64,000 bases of DNA from Gammaproteobacteria bacterium (lineage in GTDB: Bacteria; Pseudomonadota; Gammaproteobacteria; SZUA-229): assembly GCA_026195895.1 (NCBI GenBank), contig JAPHRO010000036.1, positions 1-64,000 of the forward strand. The letters are read 5' to 3'. The position numbers and the translations under genes were made by a program. The notes below the pieces were generated by a model. It saw nothing but the letters and a program-made list of their open reading frames with translations. It did no database searches and was not told where the DNA came from. Of this stretch, positions 54,209 to 64,000 are shown piece by piece. Within the stretch, counting starts at the first letter, position 1, and every line of letters begins with the position of its first letter.

Positions 54209-55550
54209 ATTTCTCAAATACCGCCATTGATTCAACGTGCGCAGTATGCGGAAACATATCCATTACCCCGGCGGCAATTAATTTATAGCCGAACTCATGT
54301 ACCAGTACGTTTGCATCACGCGCCAGTGTCGCCGGATGACAGGAAACGTACACAATGCGTTTTGCATTTAACTTACCCAAATGCTTCAACATTTCCATGG
54401 CGCCTGACCGTGGTGGATCCAGTAAAATCTTGTCATAAGTTTGCTTCAGCCAGGGATAACCAGCTAAATCCGCTGACAAATCGGCCGCATGAAATTCTAC
54501 ATTTGTTATCTCATTGCTGGCGGCATTTTCACGTGCCTTTACCACCATCACTTCCGAGCCTTCAACACCAACCACCTGCTTTGCCTGGGTTGCCATTGGC
54601 AGGGTGAAATTACCCAGACCACAAAATAAATCCAGCACCGTGTCGGTTTCATTTAATTGTAAGAACGCCAGCGCCTGATCGATCATCCGGGCATTTATTT
54701 CGGGATTTATCTGGGTAAAATCCGCTGGCTGGAATTCGATACGCAGGCCATATTTTTTTAATTCATAAAATAAAGGAGCTGGGTGTTCCGGCCACAATGG
54801 CGCCACTGTATCCATGCCGCCCGGCTGTACAAATATTTGTAAATCTTCTGCTTTGGCAAATGCAATCAGGGCTGCTTTATCCGATGCACTCAAAGGTTTA
54901 AGATGCCGAAATACCAGCGTGGTTTTATCCTCACTCACCGCTACTTCGATTTGCGGAATGGTTTGCCGCGCCTCCATTCCCTTTATCAGCTCACCCAGCT
55001 GTTCAATGCGTTCACCGACCGATTCATGCAGCACCTTGCAGGATTTCAGTTCCGCAATATAAGGCTTGGATTTCTCTCGAAAGCCGACCAGAACCTTATC
55101 TTTTTTAACAACGAACTTAACTCCCAGGCGCGCCTTATGCCGATAGGCGATAGTCGACCCCGATAGCGGCTCCAGTATAGTGTCCGGCTCAGTCTGACCA
55201 AAATGCCTGAGTTGATTTAGCAAGGCATCCTGTTTCGCTGTAATCTGCGCCGCCGCATTCATATGTTGCAGACTACAGCCGCCACAAACACCAAAATGTT
55301 CACAGGGTGGCGCAACTCTGTCGACAGACGATGCCAGTATTTCAACCGCACTGCCTTCATCAAATTTGCTACTGCTTCGGGTATATTTGAACAGCACACG
55401 CTCACCCGGCAGGGCATAATCAATAAAAACCGCTTTACCATCGACGTGAGCAAGCCCCCGTCCCTCTGGCGTTAATGCTTCGATACCTGCTTCCACAGGA
55501 TCCTGAGGAAGTCGTTGTTTACGGCCGCGGCCACGTCTGCGTTTTGACAT
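54207..55550 (-). CDS. rlmD: 23S rRNA (uracil1939-C5)-methyltransferase
   Basis: The 447-residue protein has a TRAM domain near the N-terminus (about 15-75) and the iron-sulfur cluster cysteines in PPCEHFGVCGGCSLQHM plus a fourth Cys at KSCKV. The SAM-binding motif is DLFCGLGNFTLPMA and the catalytic Cys sits in VYVSCHPATLARD. This matches RlmD/RumA rather than TrmA, which lacks TRAM and the cluster. A very basic N-terminus (MSKRRRGRGRKQR) is typical. Confidence 0.95.
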   Translation of the reverse strand: MSKRRRGRGRKQRLPQDPVEAGIEALTPEGRGLAHVDGKAVFIDYALPGERVLFKYTRSSSKFDEGSAVEILASSVDRVAPPCEHFGVCGGCSLQHMNAAAQITAKQDALLNQLRHFGQTEPDTILEPLSGSTIAYRHKARLGVKFVVKKDKVLVGFREKSKPYIAELKSCKVLHESVGERIEQLGELIKGMEARQTIPQIEVAVSEDKTTLVFRHLKPLSASDKAALIAFAKAEDLQIFVQPGGMDTVAPLWPEHPAPLFYELKKYGLRIEFQPADFTQINPEINARMIDQALAFLQLNETDTVLDLFCGLGNFTLPMATQAKQVVGVEGSEVMVVKARENAASNEITNVEFHAADLSADLAGYPWLKQTYDKILLDPPRSGAMEMLKHLGKLNAKRIVYVSCHPATLARDANVLVHEFGYKLIAAGVMDMFPHTAHVESMAVFEK

Positions 55551-55637
55551 TACAAACCCTGATATTTTTTCTAGTCACAAGCTGATATTGCTACGACCGA
55601 CATTTAGTCGTAGACAGCTCAAATTCAATACAATTAA

Positions 55638-56537
55638 TTAAGCCGGAAACACGCCGGTAGATAAGTAGCGATCACCACGATCACAAATGATAGAAACGAT
55701 TAGCGCATTCTCCACCTGCTCACTGAGCTTCATCGCGGCAGCCACTGCGCCACCCGATGAAATACCACAAAATATTCCCTCTTCTGCCGCCAGTCTGCGG
55801 GTAATTTCTTCGGCGGTCCGCTGATTAATGTCGATGGTTCGATCGACACGAGCAGCTTCAAAAATACCCGGCAAGTATTCTTTCGGCCAGCGACGAATCC
55901 CCGGTATACTCGAGCCTTCTTCTGGCTGCACACCCACTATCTGAATATTCGGGTTCTGCTCTTTTAAATAGCGTGAGGTTCCCATAATAGTGCCGGTGGT
56001 GCCCATGGCACTAACGAAATGGGTGATCTGACCTTTGCTATCGCGCCAGATTTCCGGCCCGGTGCCCCGGTAATGCGCAATTGGATTATCCGGGTTGTTA
56101 AACTGATCCAGCACCTTACCCTTGCCTTCCTTCTCCATTTGCAGCGCCAGATCCCGCGCACCTTCCATGCTTTGCTCACGTGATACCGAAATCAGTTCGG
56201 CGCCATAGGCTTTCATACTGGCGCGGCGTTCTTCAGACATGTTTTCAGGCATTATCAAAATCATCCGATAGCCTTTGATGGCCGCGGCCATCGCCAGCGC
56301 TATACCCGTATTGCCACTGGTGGCTTCAATCAGGGTATCGCCAGGTTTGATCTCACCCCGCTCTTCGGCCAGCTGGATCATCGTTAAGGCGGGCCGATCC
56401 TTCACTGACCCGGCAGGATTATTACCTTCAAGCTTGACCATCAGAATATTATTAGAGTCACCTGGAAGTCGCTGCAATCTTACCAGCGGCGTATTACCAA
56501 CAAAGTCTTCCAGGGTAGGAAAGTCATTTTTATTCAT
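55638..56537 (-). CDS. cysM: Cysteine synthase B
   Basis: The 299-residue PLP enzyme makes cysteine from O-acetylserine and sulfide, or from thiosulfate via S-sulfocysteine. PLP Lys lies in NNPAGSVKDRPAL, with EATSGNTGIALAMAA and FCGISSGGAVAAA. The length and the RRWPKEYLPGIF element favour CysM over the longer CysK. It is a single gene between rlmD and a divergent TonB receptor. Confidence 0.94.
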   Translation of the reverse strand: MNKNDFPTLEDFVGNTPLVRLQRLPGDSNNILMVKLEGNNPAGSVKDRPALTMIQLAEERGEIKPGDTLIEATSGNTGIALAMAAAIKGYRMILIMPENMSEERRASMKAYGAELISVSREQSMEGARDLALQMEKEGKGKVLDQFNNPDNPIAHYRGTGPEIWRDSKGQITHFVSAMGTTGTIMGTSRYLKEQNPNIQIVGVQPEEGSSIPGIRRWPKEYLPGIFEAARVDRTIDINQRTAEEITRRLAAEEGIFCGISSGGAVAAAMKLSEQVENALIVSIICDRGDRYLSTGVFPA

Positions 56538-56715
56538 TCGAACTCACATATTTTGATTAACAGGTACAGCGGATCCAGCAATGCCTCAATAACAAAAAAA
56601 CTGCTAGAATCAGCCTTATACGGGCTAAAAATGCAATGATCGCAGCTTTTCCAATAGACTGGTTATTATCCCATATTTATGCAGTGCCATTAACCTATAA
56701 AAATAGACAAGATTT

Positions 56716-58878
56716 ATGATTCGATTGCCACACGTTGCCCTGATAGCTTTATTGCCCCTGGAATTATTGGCCAATCCTGAACTGGATGACATGTTTAGTG
56801 CCGAAGATGCCTTTCTTGATGAACTGCCTGTCATTTTATCCGCAACAAGACTGACCCAGCCATTGAATGAGTCGCCCGTCGCCATGACGGTTATTGATCG
56901 AGAAATGATAGACGCATCAGGCGCTCGAACAATACCTGACCTGTTAAGACTGGTACCGGGTTTTCAGGTGGGCTATTACGATGGCAACTCACCGGTGGCA
57001 ACTTATCACGGTCACAGCAACGAGCATTCCAAACGGGTACAGGTGATGGTCGATGGCCGCTCGGTTTATGTACCTTCCCTCGCTGGTATTCCCTGGCAGG
57101 ATATGGTGGTAAGTGTTGATGACATTGATCGCATTGAAGTTACTCGCGGCCCGAATGCTTCGACTTACGGTAATAACTCCTTTTCTGGCGTTGTAAATAT
57201 TTTTACCCGCCATGCCATTGAAGATCAGGGACATAAAATCACCGCCATTACCGGCAGCAAAGATACCACAGATGCTTATTATCGCTTTGGCAGCCAACTG
57301 GGCAATCTGGATTATCGCGTCACTGTCGGCACGAAAAATGATGATGGAACTGATTTTCTCAATGATTACACGGAAGCAGATTATCTAAGTTATCGACTCG
57401 ACTACCAGATCGACACCGACAACCACCTGTCCTATCAGGGAGGACTCAAAGACATACTCAAGGGTGATCACGAGCCGGTGCCCGATCATGAAATAGATGT
57501 GGCTTATGCTTTTCAATGGCTAAAATGGGAACATCAAATCTCAGATAAACAGAGTCTGTCACTGCAGTATTATTACAACTACCACGATCAGAAAGAATTC
57601 ATCAAAACGGTCACCATTCCCGACACCCCTTTCGGCCCCTTTACCATTGATGGTTTTAGTCTTGACTCAACTCTGAACATAAAATCGGAACGACATGACC
57701 TGGAATTCAACCACCACTACGATGGTGATATTTTACGCCTGGTATCCGGATTAAGCGCACGCCTGGATATTGTTGATGCCAATGATGTTTTTGATGAAGA
57801 TGGCGAACAGCATAATAATTTGTATCGCGCGTTTACTCATGGTGAATATACAATCACCGATTCATGGTTATTTAATGCCGGCCTGATGATTGAAAACAAT
57901 GACATTTCCGGTACTGATGTTTCACCGAGAGTTGCCGTCATACATAAACTCAACGACAAGCATAGCTTCAGGATAGGCGCCTCCAGAGCAACTCGCACAC
58001 CAGTGTTATGGGAAGAACACGCAAATTACCGGCTCTCCCAGACCCTCACCAATGACGGCACCGGAACCCTTGATCCGGCAATACAGACTTTTTTAGGGGG
58101 CACTGATGTCCTGACAAACCAGTTTGTTATCTCTTCCGGCAATCTTGAATCAGAAGAAATTACCAGTTATGAACTGGGCTACATAGCGCAACTTTTAAAT
58201 AAAAAGTTAACCCTGGATTTCAAACTATTCAAAGATGAAACTGATAATTTAATCGGTGTTGTGGAAGATGTATTCGCACCTGATGACAACTACGACGTTG
58301 CATTTGGTGGTGAAAGCAGCCCGATTGCTGATGACTGGCAGAACAGCTTCCGCACTGAAATGGAAGGTCTGGAAACCAGCTTTAATTATCAGCACTCAAA
58401 AGACTTTCGAGTATATGGCTATTACGCCTATATCGATATTCAAGCGGAAATGTTCAATCCCCTCGCTCGAACACATGATATCAGACGCTTCACAGTTTCT
58501 GCCCCCACCAACAGCTACGGCCTGATGCTAATCAAACACTGGCAGAACAATCTACATACCAGCTTAAGCTATTTCAGAGTTGGCGACATGGACTGGATGG
58601 ATAGAACAGGATCTACAGGTTTTGATTATGAAGATCGTTCAGCTCAGGCATATAATAAACTGGATTTAAATATTAGCAAAATTTATAAATACGGCACTGA
58701 AAAACTAAAAATTTCCCTGACATTACAAAATTTGATCGAAGATTTTTACGATTACAACAAAACTCGTTATGAAGCTGACAATACAACAGTATATTTCAGC
58801 CCTGACAGCAGCATCAGCCCGTATGGTAGCCTACAGGACACAAGAGCATACCTGGAATTAACTTATCTATTTAACTGA
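56716..58878 (+). CDS. TonB-dependent outer-membrane receptor
   Basis: The 720-residue protein has a signal peptide (MIRLPHVALIALLPLELLA). The plug domain (about 45-160) contains LPVILSATRLTQPLNESPVAMTVI and the motif RVQVMVDGRSVYVPS...IEVTRGPNASTYG. The 22-strand barrel ends in RAYLELTYLFN with a C-terminal aromatic. No riboswitch or Fur-like box was recognised in the 178-base gap upstream, so the substrate is open. It heads an operon with a periplasmic binding-type protein and a hybrid kinase, which suggests sensing as much as uptake. Confidence 0.92.
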   Translation: MIRLPHVALIALLPLELLANPELDDMFSAEDAFLDELPVILSATRLTQPLNESPVAMTVIDREMIDASGARTIPDLLRLVPGFQVGYYDGNSPVATYHGHSNEHSKRVQVMVDGRSVYVPSLAGIPWQDMVVSVDDIDRIEVTRGPNASTYGNNSFSGVVNIFTRHAIEDQGHKITAITGSKDTTDAYYRFGSQLGNLDYRVTVGTKNDDGTDFLNDYTEADYLSYRLDYQIDTDNHLSYQGGLKDILKGDHEPVPDHEIDVAYAFQWLKWEHQISDKQSLSLQYYYNYHDQKEFIKTVTIPDTPFGPFTIDGFSLDSTLNIKSERHDLEFNHHYDGDILRLVSGLSARLDIVDANDVFDEDGEQHNNLYRAFTHGEYTITDSWLFNAGLMIENNDISGTDVSPRVAVIHKLNDKHSFRIGASRATRTPVLWEEHANYRLSQTLTNDGTGTLDPAIQTFLGGTDVLTNQFVISSGNLESEEITSYELGYIAQLLNKKLTLDFKLFKDETDNLIGVVEDVFAPDDNYDVAFGGESSPIADDWQNSFRTEMEGLETSFNYQHSKDFRVYGYYAYIDIQAEMFNPLARTHDIRRFTVSAPTNSYGLMLIKHWQNNLHTSLSYFRVGDMDWMDRTGSTGFDYEDRSAQAYNKLDLNISKIYKYGTEKLKISLTLQNLIEDFYDYNKTRYEADNTTVYFSPDSSISPYGSLQDTRAYLELTYLFN

Positions 58879-58907
58879 TTTTCACTGGAGCTTTATCGGG
58901 TAAGGGA

Positions 58908-59903
58908 ATGAACGTGTTTCATGTTAACAACAGAAGACTGATCCACACCCCTATATGCACGTATCAACCGCATATATTATATCGTGTTGTCTTTTTACTA
59001 TTATTCCTTTTATGTTGCCTGGTTGCGCAATCGGCTTTCGCAGACAATAAAACCATTCTCATTATTTCTGCCAGCAACAATACATTTACAAAAAGCATTG
59101 CCGCCTCGATAGCCCGCACGTTAGATGAACATAAATTCTCCTATACTGAAAAATATATAGCCGCAGATACAAACCCACCAGACATAGACCTTGATCAACA
59201 TTCATTAATAATTGCGCTAAACAGCAAAACTACTGATTTTGTTTTGCAGCATTCCAAAAAAGCTCCCGTATTCAGCCTGCTCGTTTCCCAGCAATCCTAT
59301 GAAATTCTCAAACAAAAATACAACCGAAAAAACTGGTCAACCTTGCTACTCGACCAGCCTTATCAGCGCCATCTTTTTTTGATCGACGCACTCTTCGATA
59401 AAAAACACAAGATCGGCACTATCCTGGGGCCATATTCTCTAAAACAGAAGAATTCATTAATTGACTCAGCATCTGGAAATCAACAAAGTCTATCCATAGA
59501 AAACATTGAAATCACTGACCAGTTAATATCAACACTTAAGGACCTTATCAATAAAACCGATGTTTTGCTTGCCGTACCCGACCCCGTTGCCTTTAATAAA
59601 AACACTATCCGCGGAATACTATTATTAACCTATAGAAAAGGTATACCCGTAATTGGCTTCTCCAAATCATATGTCAAAGCTGGCGCTGTTGCTGCCATAT
59701 ACTCTGAGGCAGAGCAAATCACCCGACAAACTTTTAATATCATTTCTTTATTTTTAAAATCCGATCACTTCACCCAGGCGTTATATCATCCGGACGATTT
59801 TTCAGTGGCAACAAATAATAATGTTGCCCACACACTTGGCATCAAACTTAAGCCTGAAAATAAACTTAAGCAATTGATAAAGATTAAAGAGGATGCCAAA
59901 TGA
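58908..59903 (+). CDS. Periplasmic substrate-binding-like protein (ABC_sub_bind type)
   Basis: The 331-residue protein has an N-terminal hydrophobic segment LYRVVFLLLFLLCCLVAQSAFAD ending at a likely signal-peptidase site. The rest has the alpha/beta pattern of the PF04392-type substrate-binding fold (TILIISASNNTFTKSIAASI, then IGTILGPYSLKQKNSLI and VLLAVPDPVAFNKNTIRGIL). No ABC permease or ATPase gene is nearby. It overlaps the next kinase by 4 bases (ATGA), so it may present a ligand to that kinase rather than to a transporter. Confidence 0.75.
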   Translation: MNVFHVNNRRLIHTPICTYQPHILYRVVFLLLFLLCCLVAQSAFADNKTILIISASNNTFTKSIAASIARTLDEHKFSYTEKYIAADTNPPDIDLDQHSLIIALNSKTTDFVLQHSKKAPVFSLLVSQQSYEILKQKYNRKNWSTLLLDQPYQRHLFLIDALFDKKHKIGTILGPYSLKQKNSLIDSASGNQQSLSIENIEITDQLISTLKDLINKTDVLLAVPDPVAFNKNTIRGILLLTYRKGIPVIGFSKSYVKAGAVAAIYSEAEQITRQTFNIISLFLKSDHFTQALYHPDDFSVATNNNVAHTLGIKLKPENKLKQLIKIKEDAK

Positions 59904-62680
59904 ATAACTGGGGAATAAAAAAACGCGTACTATTTCTGGCATTGTTTCCAACTTTGATTATCACGATCTCTCTTGCCAGTTATTTTAGTTTTAACCAGAT
60001 AAGCTATCTGGAAAACACGCTCCACCAAAAAGGCCAGTTAATCGCAAATCACCTGGCACCAGCCAGTGAATATGGTGTATTTTCTGGCAATCTTGACATT
60101 CTTGACAACCTTATTGAAAAAGCTTTATTAGAAAAAGACGTTCTGAACATTACCATTACAAATGCTTACGATGAAACGCTAATAAGCAGACAAAATAAAA
60201 ATCTGTATACTGCCAGCAATACATCTATTATTTCTTCATTCATTGATGAACAGCCTCTAAGCTTCAATTCCCTGATAACTACAACCGAAATAAATATTGA
60301 AGATTTTGAAGAAACGCCTGAAACCAGTTTATTCACTGAGACTCCAGAAACAAAAAGAATAGGCCATGTATATGTCACTTTATCAAGCATATCTACTCGC
60401 GCCCAACAAATAGATGGCCTACTCAAAGGTTTTTTAATTACTATAGCCGGACTAATTCTAACCGCTTTATTGGCTATAAAAATTAGCCACAGCGTGGTTA
60501 ATCCCATGCAGAATCTTACGCAGGCCGTGAGACGAATTGCGCAGGGCGAAACGATAGATCAAATCAATACTGACTCCGGCGGAGAAATAGGCTCACTTGA
60601 ATCAGGTATCAATACGATGGCTAACGAAATACAGCAGGTTCGCCATGATTTACAGACTCAAATAGATAAAGCAACTTTTGAATTGAAAAAAACACTGGAT
60701 GAGCTTGAAATACAAAATATTGAACTTGACCTTGCCAGGAACCAGGCTATTTCTGCCAGCCAGATAAAATCTGAATTTCTTGCTAATATGAGCCATGAAA
60801 TAAGAACGCCCATGAATGGCGTGCTAGGATTCACTGAACTACTTTCTAAATCTGAACTGGATGAGCAACAACGAGACTATGTAACAACCATACGCAGCTC
60901 AGCAAGCAATTTATTAACAATAATTAATGATATTCTTGACTTTTCCAAGATAGAATCTGGAAAATTAAATATCGAAAATATCAGTTTTAATTTATCCCAT
61001 GTTATGGACGATATAGTTTCTATGTTTACGCCCATGGCATATCAAAATGGTCTCGATTTAATCTGTCATCCGTACCCAGACCTTCCATTTACCTTAAATG
61101 GCGACCCATCGAGAATTAGACAGATTATTGTTAATCTGATCGGCAACGCCGTTAAATTCACAACATCTGGCCATATCATTATTCGAACAATTGTTACACA
61201 GCAAACTGATGACAAAATCATATTGAAATTCACCGTAACTGATACCGGCATAGGCATGGACAATATAAGTAAACAGCGTCTATTTACCGCATTTACACAA
61301 GCCGATACTTCCATTAGTCGAAAATTTGGAGGCACCGGCTTAGGGCTGGTGATTTCCAAAAAACTGGCTGAGCTTATGCACGGTGATATTGGTTTCGATA
61401 GCGAACTTAACAAAGGCTCCACTTTCTGGCTCTCGCTACCGCTCGACATTTCTCAATCCGAAAACATTAACCCAAAACATCAGTTACTAACAGATTCCAG
61501 TGTCATTCTGTTTGAACCGAACAGTCAAAACAGATTAGCTATCCGCGCAATGCTCGATTTGCTTGGAGTCAATGCAATTGAAACTGGAAGAATTGATAAA
61601 ATACACGAGCTTGCCAGTAACCCAGATACGCCCATAACAGCCATAATAGCTGGCATTAATCGACCAAATATAAACAATGCATTATTCATTAAGAATCTGG
61701 CCAATACACTGAATAAAATCGACTTACCCTATATTGTTATATCAAGCAGTTTCGACAAAACTGAAAACCAGAAAATTTACGATGCGGGTATAAAATATCT
61801 GATATACAGATGTTCCAAACAGGAACTGATAATGCAGACACTATCCAGGCTTATACATTCCACGGAGGGATATATGAAAAATAAATCTGAGCTTAAATTT
61901 GTCACCATTAATAATGAGAAAAACCTGGCACATCTTCGCGTGCTGCTTGTTGATGACAATGCCATCAACCTGAAACTTGCCACAACCATACTTGAATCAA
62001 GAGGCGTGGACATTACTACAGCAGCCAATGGCGAAGAAGCCATAAAATATGCATCAAATGGATATTATGATTTAATATTCATGGATTTACACATGCCAAA
62101 AGCCGATGGATTCCAAGCAACAGAAACCATAAGAAACACTGACAATCCCTGCCAAAACACAACTATTATTGCTTTAACCGCCAATGCTATGCCAGAAGAA
62201 CAATTACGAGTATTTAACTCTGGAATGAACGACATATTATTAAAACCAATAACAGAAAAACAGTTAATCGATATTTTCAGTCGCTGGCATAATACTGGTG
62301 CCAGAGAAATAAACGGCCTGGAAAAACAGGACCATAAAGATGATGCATTACCAGTCTATGACGAAAATGAAGGCACACAGCTAGCTGGAGGCAAGACTGA
62401 ACTGGCCGCCGAACTTTTTGAGATGCTGATAAAAGAACTGCCCGATCATAAATCGCGGCTGGAAATAGCAAAAAATGCCGATCACATAGATGACCTTAAA
62501 TACGCCACTCACAAACTGCATGGCGCCACCAGTTATTGTGGTGTTCCAAAATTGAGAAAAGCATCCAGGGACCTGGAAGATATAATTGACCATAAAGAAA
62601 CGGTCAAACTGGAGCAGGCATTTTACAATACACTGGCAGCTATTGATGAACTGTTAAACTATCATCTCAAAAATAATTAA
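59900..62680 (+). CDS. BarA-like hybrid histidine kinase with Hpt domain
   Basis: The 926-residue protein has TM1 (VLFLALFPTLIITISLASYFSF), a periplasmic loop (about 33-170) and TM2 (GFLITIAGLILTALLAIKI). HAMP, a coiled coil, HisKA with phospho-His in MSHEIRTPMNGVLGF, and HATPase (GTGLGLVISKKLAELMHG) follow. A pseudo-receiver without the phospho-Asp motif (VILFEPNSQNRLAIRAML) precedes a true receiver (LLVDDNAINLK, Asp in IFMDLHMPKADG) and a C-terminal Hpt with His in THKLHGATSYCG. This is the BarA/ArcB-type phosphorelay layout. The output regulator is not encoded nearby. Coupling to the upstream binding protein suggests the periplasmic loop reads that partner. Confidence 0.92.
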   Translation: MNNWGIKKRVLFLALFPTLIITISLASYFSFNQISYLENTLHQKGQLIANHLAPASEYGVFSGNLDILDNLIEKALLEKDVLNITITNAYDETLISRQNKNLYTASNTSIISSFIDEQPLSFNSLITTTEINIEDFEETPETSLFTETPETKRIGHVYVTLSSISTRAQQIDGLLKGFLITIAGLILTALLAIKISHSVVNPMQNLTQAVRRIAQGETIDQINTDSGGEIGSLESGINTMANEIQQVRHDLQTQIDKATFELKKTLDELEIQNIELDLARNQAISASQIKSEFLANMSHEIRTPMNGVLGFTELLSKSELDEQQRDYVTTIRSSASNLLTIINDILDFSKIESGKLNIENISFNLSHVMDDIVSMFTPMAYQNGLDLICHPYPDLPFTLNGDPSRIRQIIVNLIGNAVKFTTSGHIIIRTIVTQQTDDKIILKFTVTDTGIGMDNISKQRLFTAFTQADTSISRKFGGTGLGLVISKKLAELMHGDIGFDSELNKGSTFWLSLPLDISQSENINPKHQLLTDSSVILFEPNSQNRLAIRAMLDLLGVNAIETGRIDKIHELASNPDTPITAIIAGINRPNINNALFIKNLANTLNKIDLPYIVISSSFDKTENQKIYDAGIKYLIYRCSKQELIMQTLSRLIHSTEGYMKNKSELKFVTINNEKNLAHLRVLLVDDNAINLKLATTILESRGVDITTAANGEEAIKYASNGYYDLIFMDLHMPKADGFQATETIRNTDNPCQNTTIIALTANAMPEEQLRVFNSGMNDILLKPITEKQLIDIFSRWHNTGAREINGLEKQDHKDDALPVYDENEGTQLAGGKTELAAELFEMLIKELPDHKSRLEIAKNADHIDDLKYATHKLHGATSYCGVPKLRKASRDLEDIIDHKETVKLEQAFYNTLAAIDELLNYHLKNN

Positions 62681-62735
62681 TATTTAACCTGATTTTATTT
62701 CACGACTGGCGCGTTCAATTAACTCCCAAAAGTTT

Positions 62736-63476
62736 TTACCGGCGAGCACTCAGCATCAATTCTTTCATATTTCTAACCGCATCACTCAAGCCTCTGAATA
62801 CCGACTCTGCTATTATTGCATGACCAATATTAAGCTCTTTTATGTGGGGTATAGCAGCTATCGACGTTACATTCTGATAATTTAAACCATGCCCAGCGTT
62901 AACCTGTAATCCCAGCTCATGACCAAGTTCAACGGATTCTACTATTTTCTTAAACTCCCGTAGCTTTTCATCATGCCCTATCGCATCCGCGAAATGCCCC
63001 GTATGGATTTCTATAACCGGAGCACCACAACGCTTAGCCGCTTCTATCTGTAGCGCATCAGCGTCAATGAACAATGATACTTTTATGTTTGCCTCTGCCA
63101 GGCGACTGCAAGCTTCCTTGATTCTGACTTCCTGACTGACAACATCAAGACCACCTTCGGTTGTCAGCTCTTCTCGGCGCTCTGGTACCAGGCAACAATC
63201 CTCGGGGTTTAATTTTTCTGCGAAAGCCAGCATTTCATCAGTCACTGCCATTTCAAGATTCATCCGCGTCAGCAGTGTATCTTTAATCATGCGCACATCC
63301 CGTTCCTGAATATGCCGACGGTCTTCTCGCAAATGCAATGTAATGGCATCAGCACCCGCCTGCTCTGCCTGCATGGCCGCATAAATCGGATCAGGATAAC
63401 GCGTTCCCCTTGCCTGTCGTAAAGTTGCAACATGGTCGATATTTACACCGAGTAAAATATCTTTGGGATCGAACAT
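62736..63476 (-). CDS. pdxJ: Pyridoxine 5'-phosphate synthase
   Basis: The 246-residue TIM-barrel enzyme condenses 1-deoxyxylulose-5-phosphate with 3-amino-2-oxopropyl phosphate, the last ring-forming step of vitamin B6 synthesis. Signature segments are [50 protein letters not shown] and [11 protein letters not shown]. It is a single gene here, not next to recO or acpS. Confidence 0.96.
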   Translation of the reverse strand: MFDPKDILLGVNIDHVATLRQARGTRYPDPIYAAMQAEQAGADAITLHLREDRRHIQERDVRMIKDTLLTRMNLEMAVTDEMLAFAEKLNPEDCCLVPERREELTTEGGLDVVSQEVRIKEACSRLAEANIKVSLFIDADALQIEAAKRCGAPVIEIHTGHFADAIGHDEKLREFKKIVESVELGHELGLQVNAGHGLNYQNVTSIAAIPHIKELNIGHAIIAESVFRGLSDAVRNMKELMLSARR

Positions 63477-63677
63477 TATGTGCTCCTGACTGGCTATTGA
63501 ATAAGGACAATTATTCTATATAAAATTTCCTCTCACGGGTATGTTTAAAAGCATTAAAAAATAAATTTATAATTAGTGCCAGGTTATTGAATAAATGGAA
63601 CTTAATGATCTTCTCTGCTATTGTCATGTAGAATTAATAATTACACCCGGCAGAAGAATAAATACAGGGGACTTCAG

Positions 63678-64000
63678 TTGCTAAATCAACGCTTCTTACG
63701 TTATGGCCTGGGCCTGGCATTGACATTTTTTGTAATCCTGCACGTAACTGGCCACTTCCCTGTACCTATAATCGATACTCTAGAAAATCAGGCTTATGAC
63801 TTTCGTCTGGGCATGACCTTACCCAAAAAGATCGATAAAAAAGTTGTCATTGTCGATATTGACGAAAAGAGTATGAGTGAACTTGGACAATGGCCATGGG
63901 ATAGAAACATCATGGCGCAGATCGTTAATAATCTGTTTGATTATTACCAGATCAAGGTCGCTGGTTTTGATATTGTGTTCGCAGAACAGGATGAAGACCC
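63678..64000 (+). CDS. CHASE2-domain sensor protein, N-terminal part (cut by right edge)
   Basis: A TTG start at 63678 follows AGGGGA by 6 bases and opens a frame that continues past the window end, 107 codons so far. It begins with a basic patch and a membrane helix (YGLGLALTFFVILHVTG). The CHASE2 start follows: KVVIVDIDEKSMSELGQWPWDRNIMAQIV, closely like the kinase at 49974. In such proteins CHASE2 is followed by three helices and then an adenylate cyclase, GGDEF, histidine or Ser/Thr kinase domain; which one lies outside the window. It is missing from the ORF track. Confidence 0.85.
   Translation, partial: MLNQRFLRYGLGLALTFFVILHVTGHFPVPIIDTLENQAYDFRLGMTLPKKIDKKVVIVDIDEKSMSELGQWPWDRNIMAQIVNNLFDYYQIKVAGFDIVFAEQDED

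Noticed and set aside
56538-56715. Cobalamin riboswitch or Fur box before the TonB receptor
   Set aside because: No riboswitch core motif or convincing Fur palindrome could be read in the 178-base gap.

Overview
The window reads as a chromosomal segment of a free-living gammaproteobacterium of moderate GC content. The evidence is the gene set and its order: rpsF-rpsR-DUF2232-rplI followed by dnaB-alr, divergent rne/rluC with an HAD phosphatase and sppA, accA-tilS, nei/uvrB, cysS, cysM, rlmD, truD, galU and pdxJ. I cannot name the species. No CRISPR array, insertion sequence, rRNA operon or replication origin was seen.

Left end (1-4136): the end of an integrative element lies against tRNA-Ser(UGA). 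It has a tyrosine recombinase next to the tRNA, a CI/XRE-type repressor with a divergent small ORF, and a stretch of about 1 kb that looks like a large, elaborately folded non-coding RNA. That stretch has a GAAA tetraloop, a tetraloop-receptor-like internal loop, a possible 8-bp long-range helix, five hairpins with the same six-base loop GTGGTN, and a strong terminator. I regard it as the most unusual item in the window and could not assign it to a known class.

4.3-15.5 kb: a YccA/BI-1-like membrane protein is followed by a 59-residue membrane protein absent from the ORF track, then tilS-accA. Next is a complete acyl-homoserine-lactone quorum-sensing locus: luxR, a lux-type box correctly placed upstream of luxI, luxI, a short receiver-like protein, and a REC-GGDEF-EAL protein. 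After it come a single-domain response regulator, an HTH-PAS-like protein, an unknown small protein, truD and a TetR-family gene broken by about five frameshifts.

15.5-28.4 kb: an RND/MMPL exporter with a LolA-like periplasmic protein and a beta-barrel protein, then a rhodanese, nei, uvrB, an aminotransferase, tRNA-Asn, a YkgJ-type protein, a Sel1-repeat protein, a universal stress protein and galU. 28.5-43.9 kb: an AddB-like PD-(D/E)XK nuclease, a PQQ-repeat lipoprotein, alr, dnaB, the S6-S18-L9 operon with a recognisable S6:S18 autoregulatory leader, a metallo-beta-lactamase-fold lipoprotein, a hybrid kinase with a heme-c motif, cysS, a free-standing GluRS C-terminal-domain protein and a low-molecular-weight phosphatase.

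43.9-64 kb: rne and the rluC-HAD-sppA run; a CHASE2-Ser/Thr kinase, PP2C phosphatase and double-FHA protein forming a phospho-signalling module; rlmD; cysM; a TonB receptor, substrate-binding-like protein and BarA-like hybrid kinase that look like one sensing operon; pdxJ; and the start of a second CHASE2 protein running off the right edge. The window is rich in signalling: quorum sensing, c-di-GMP, two hybrid kinases, one eukaryote-type kinase module and two CHASE2 sensors.
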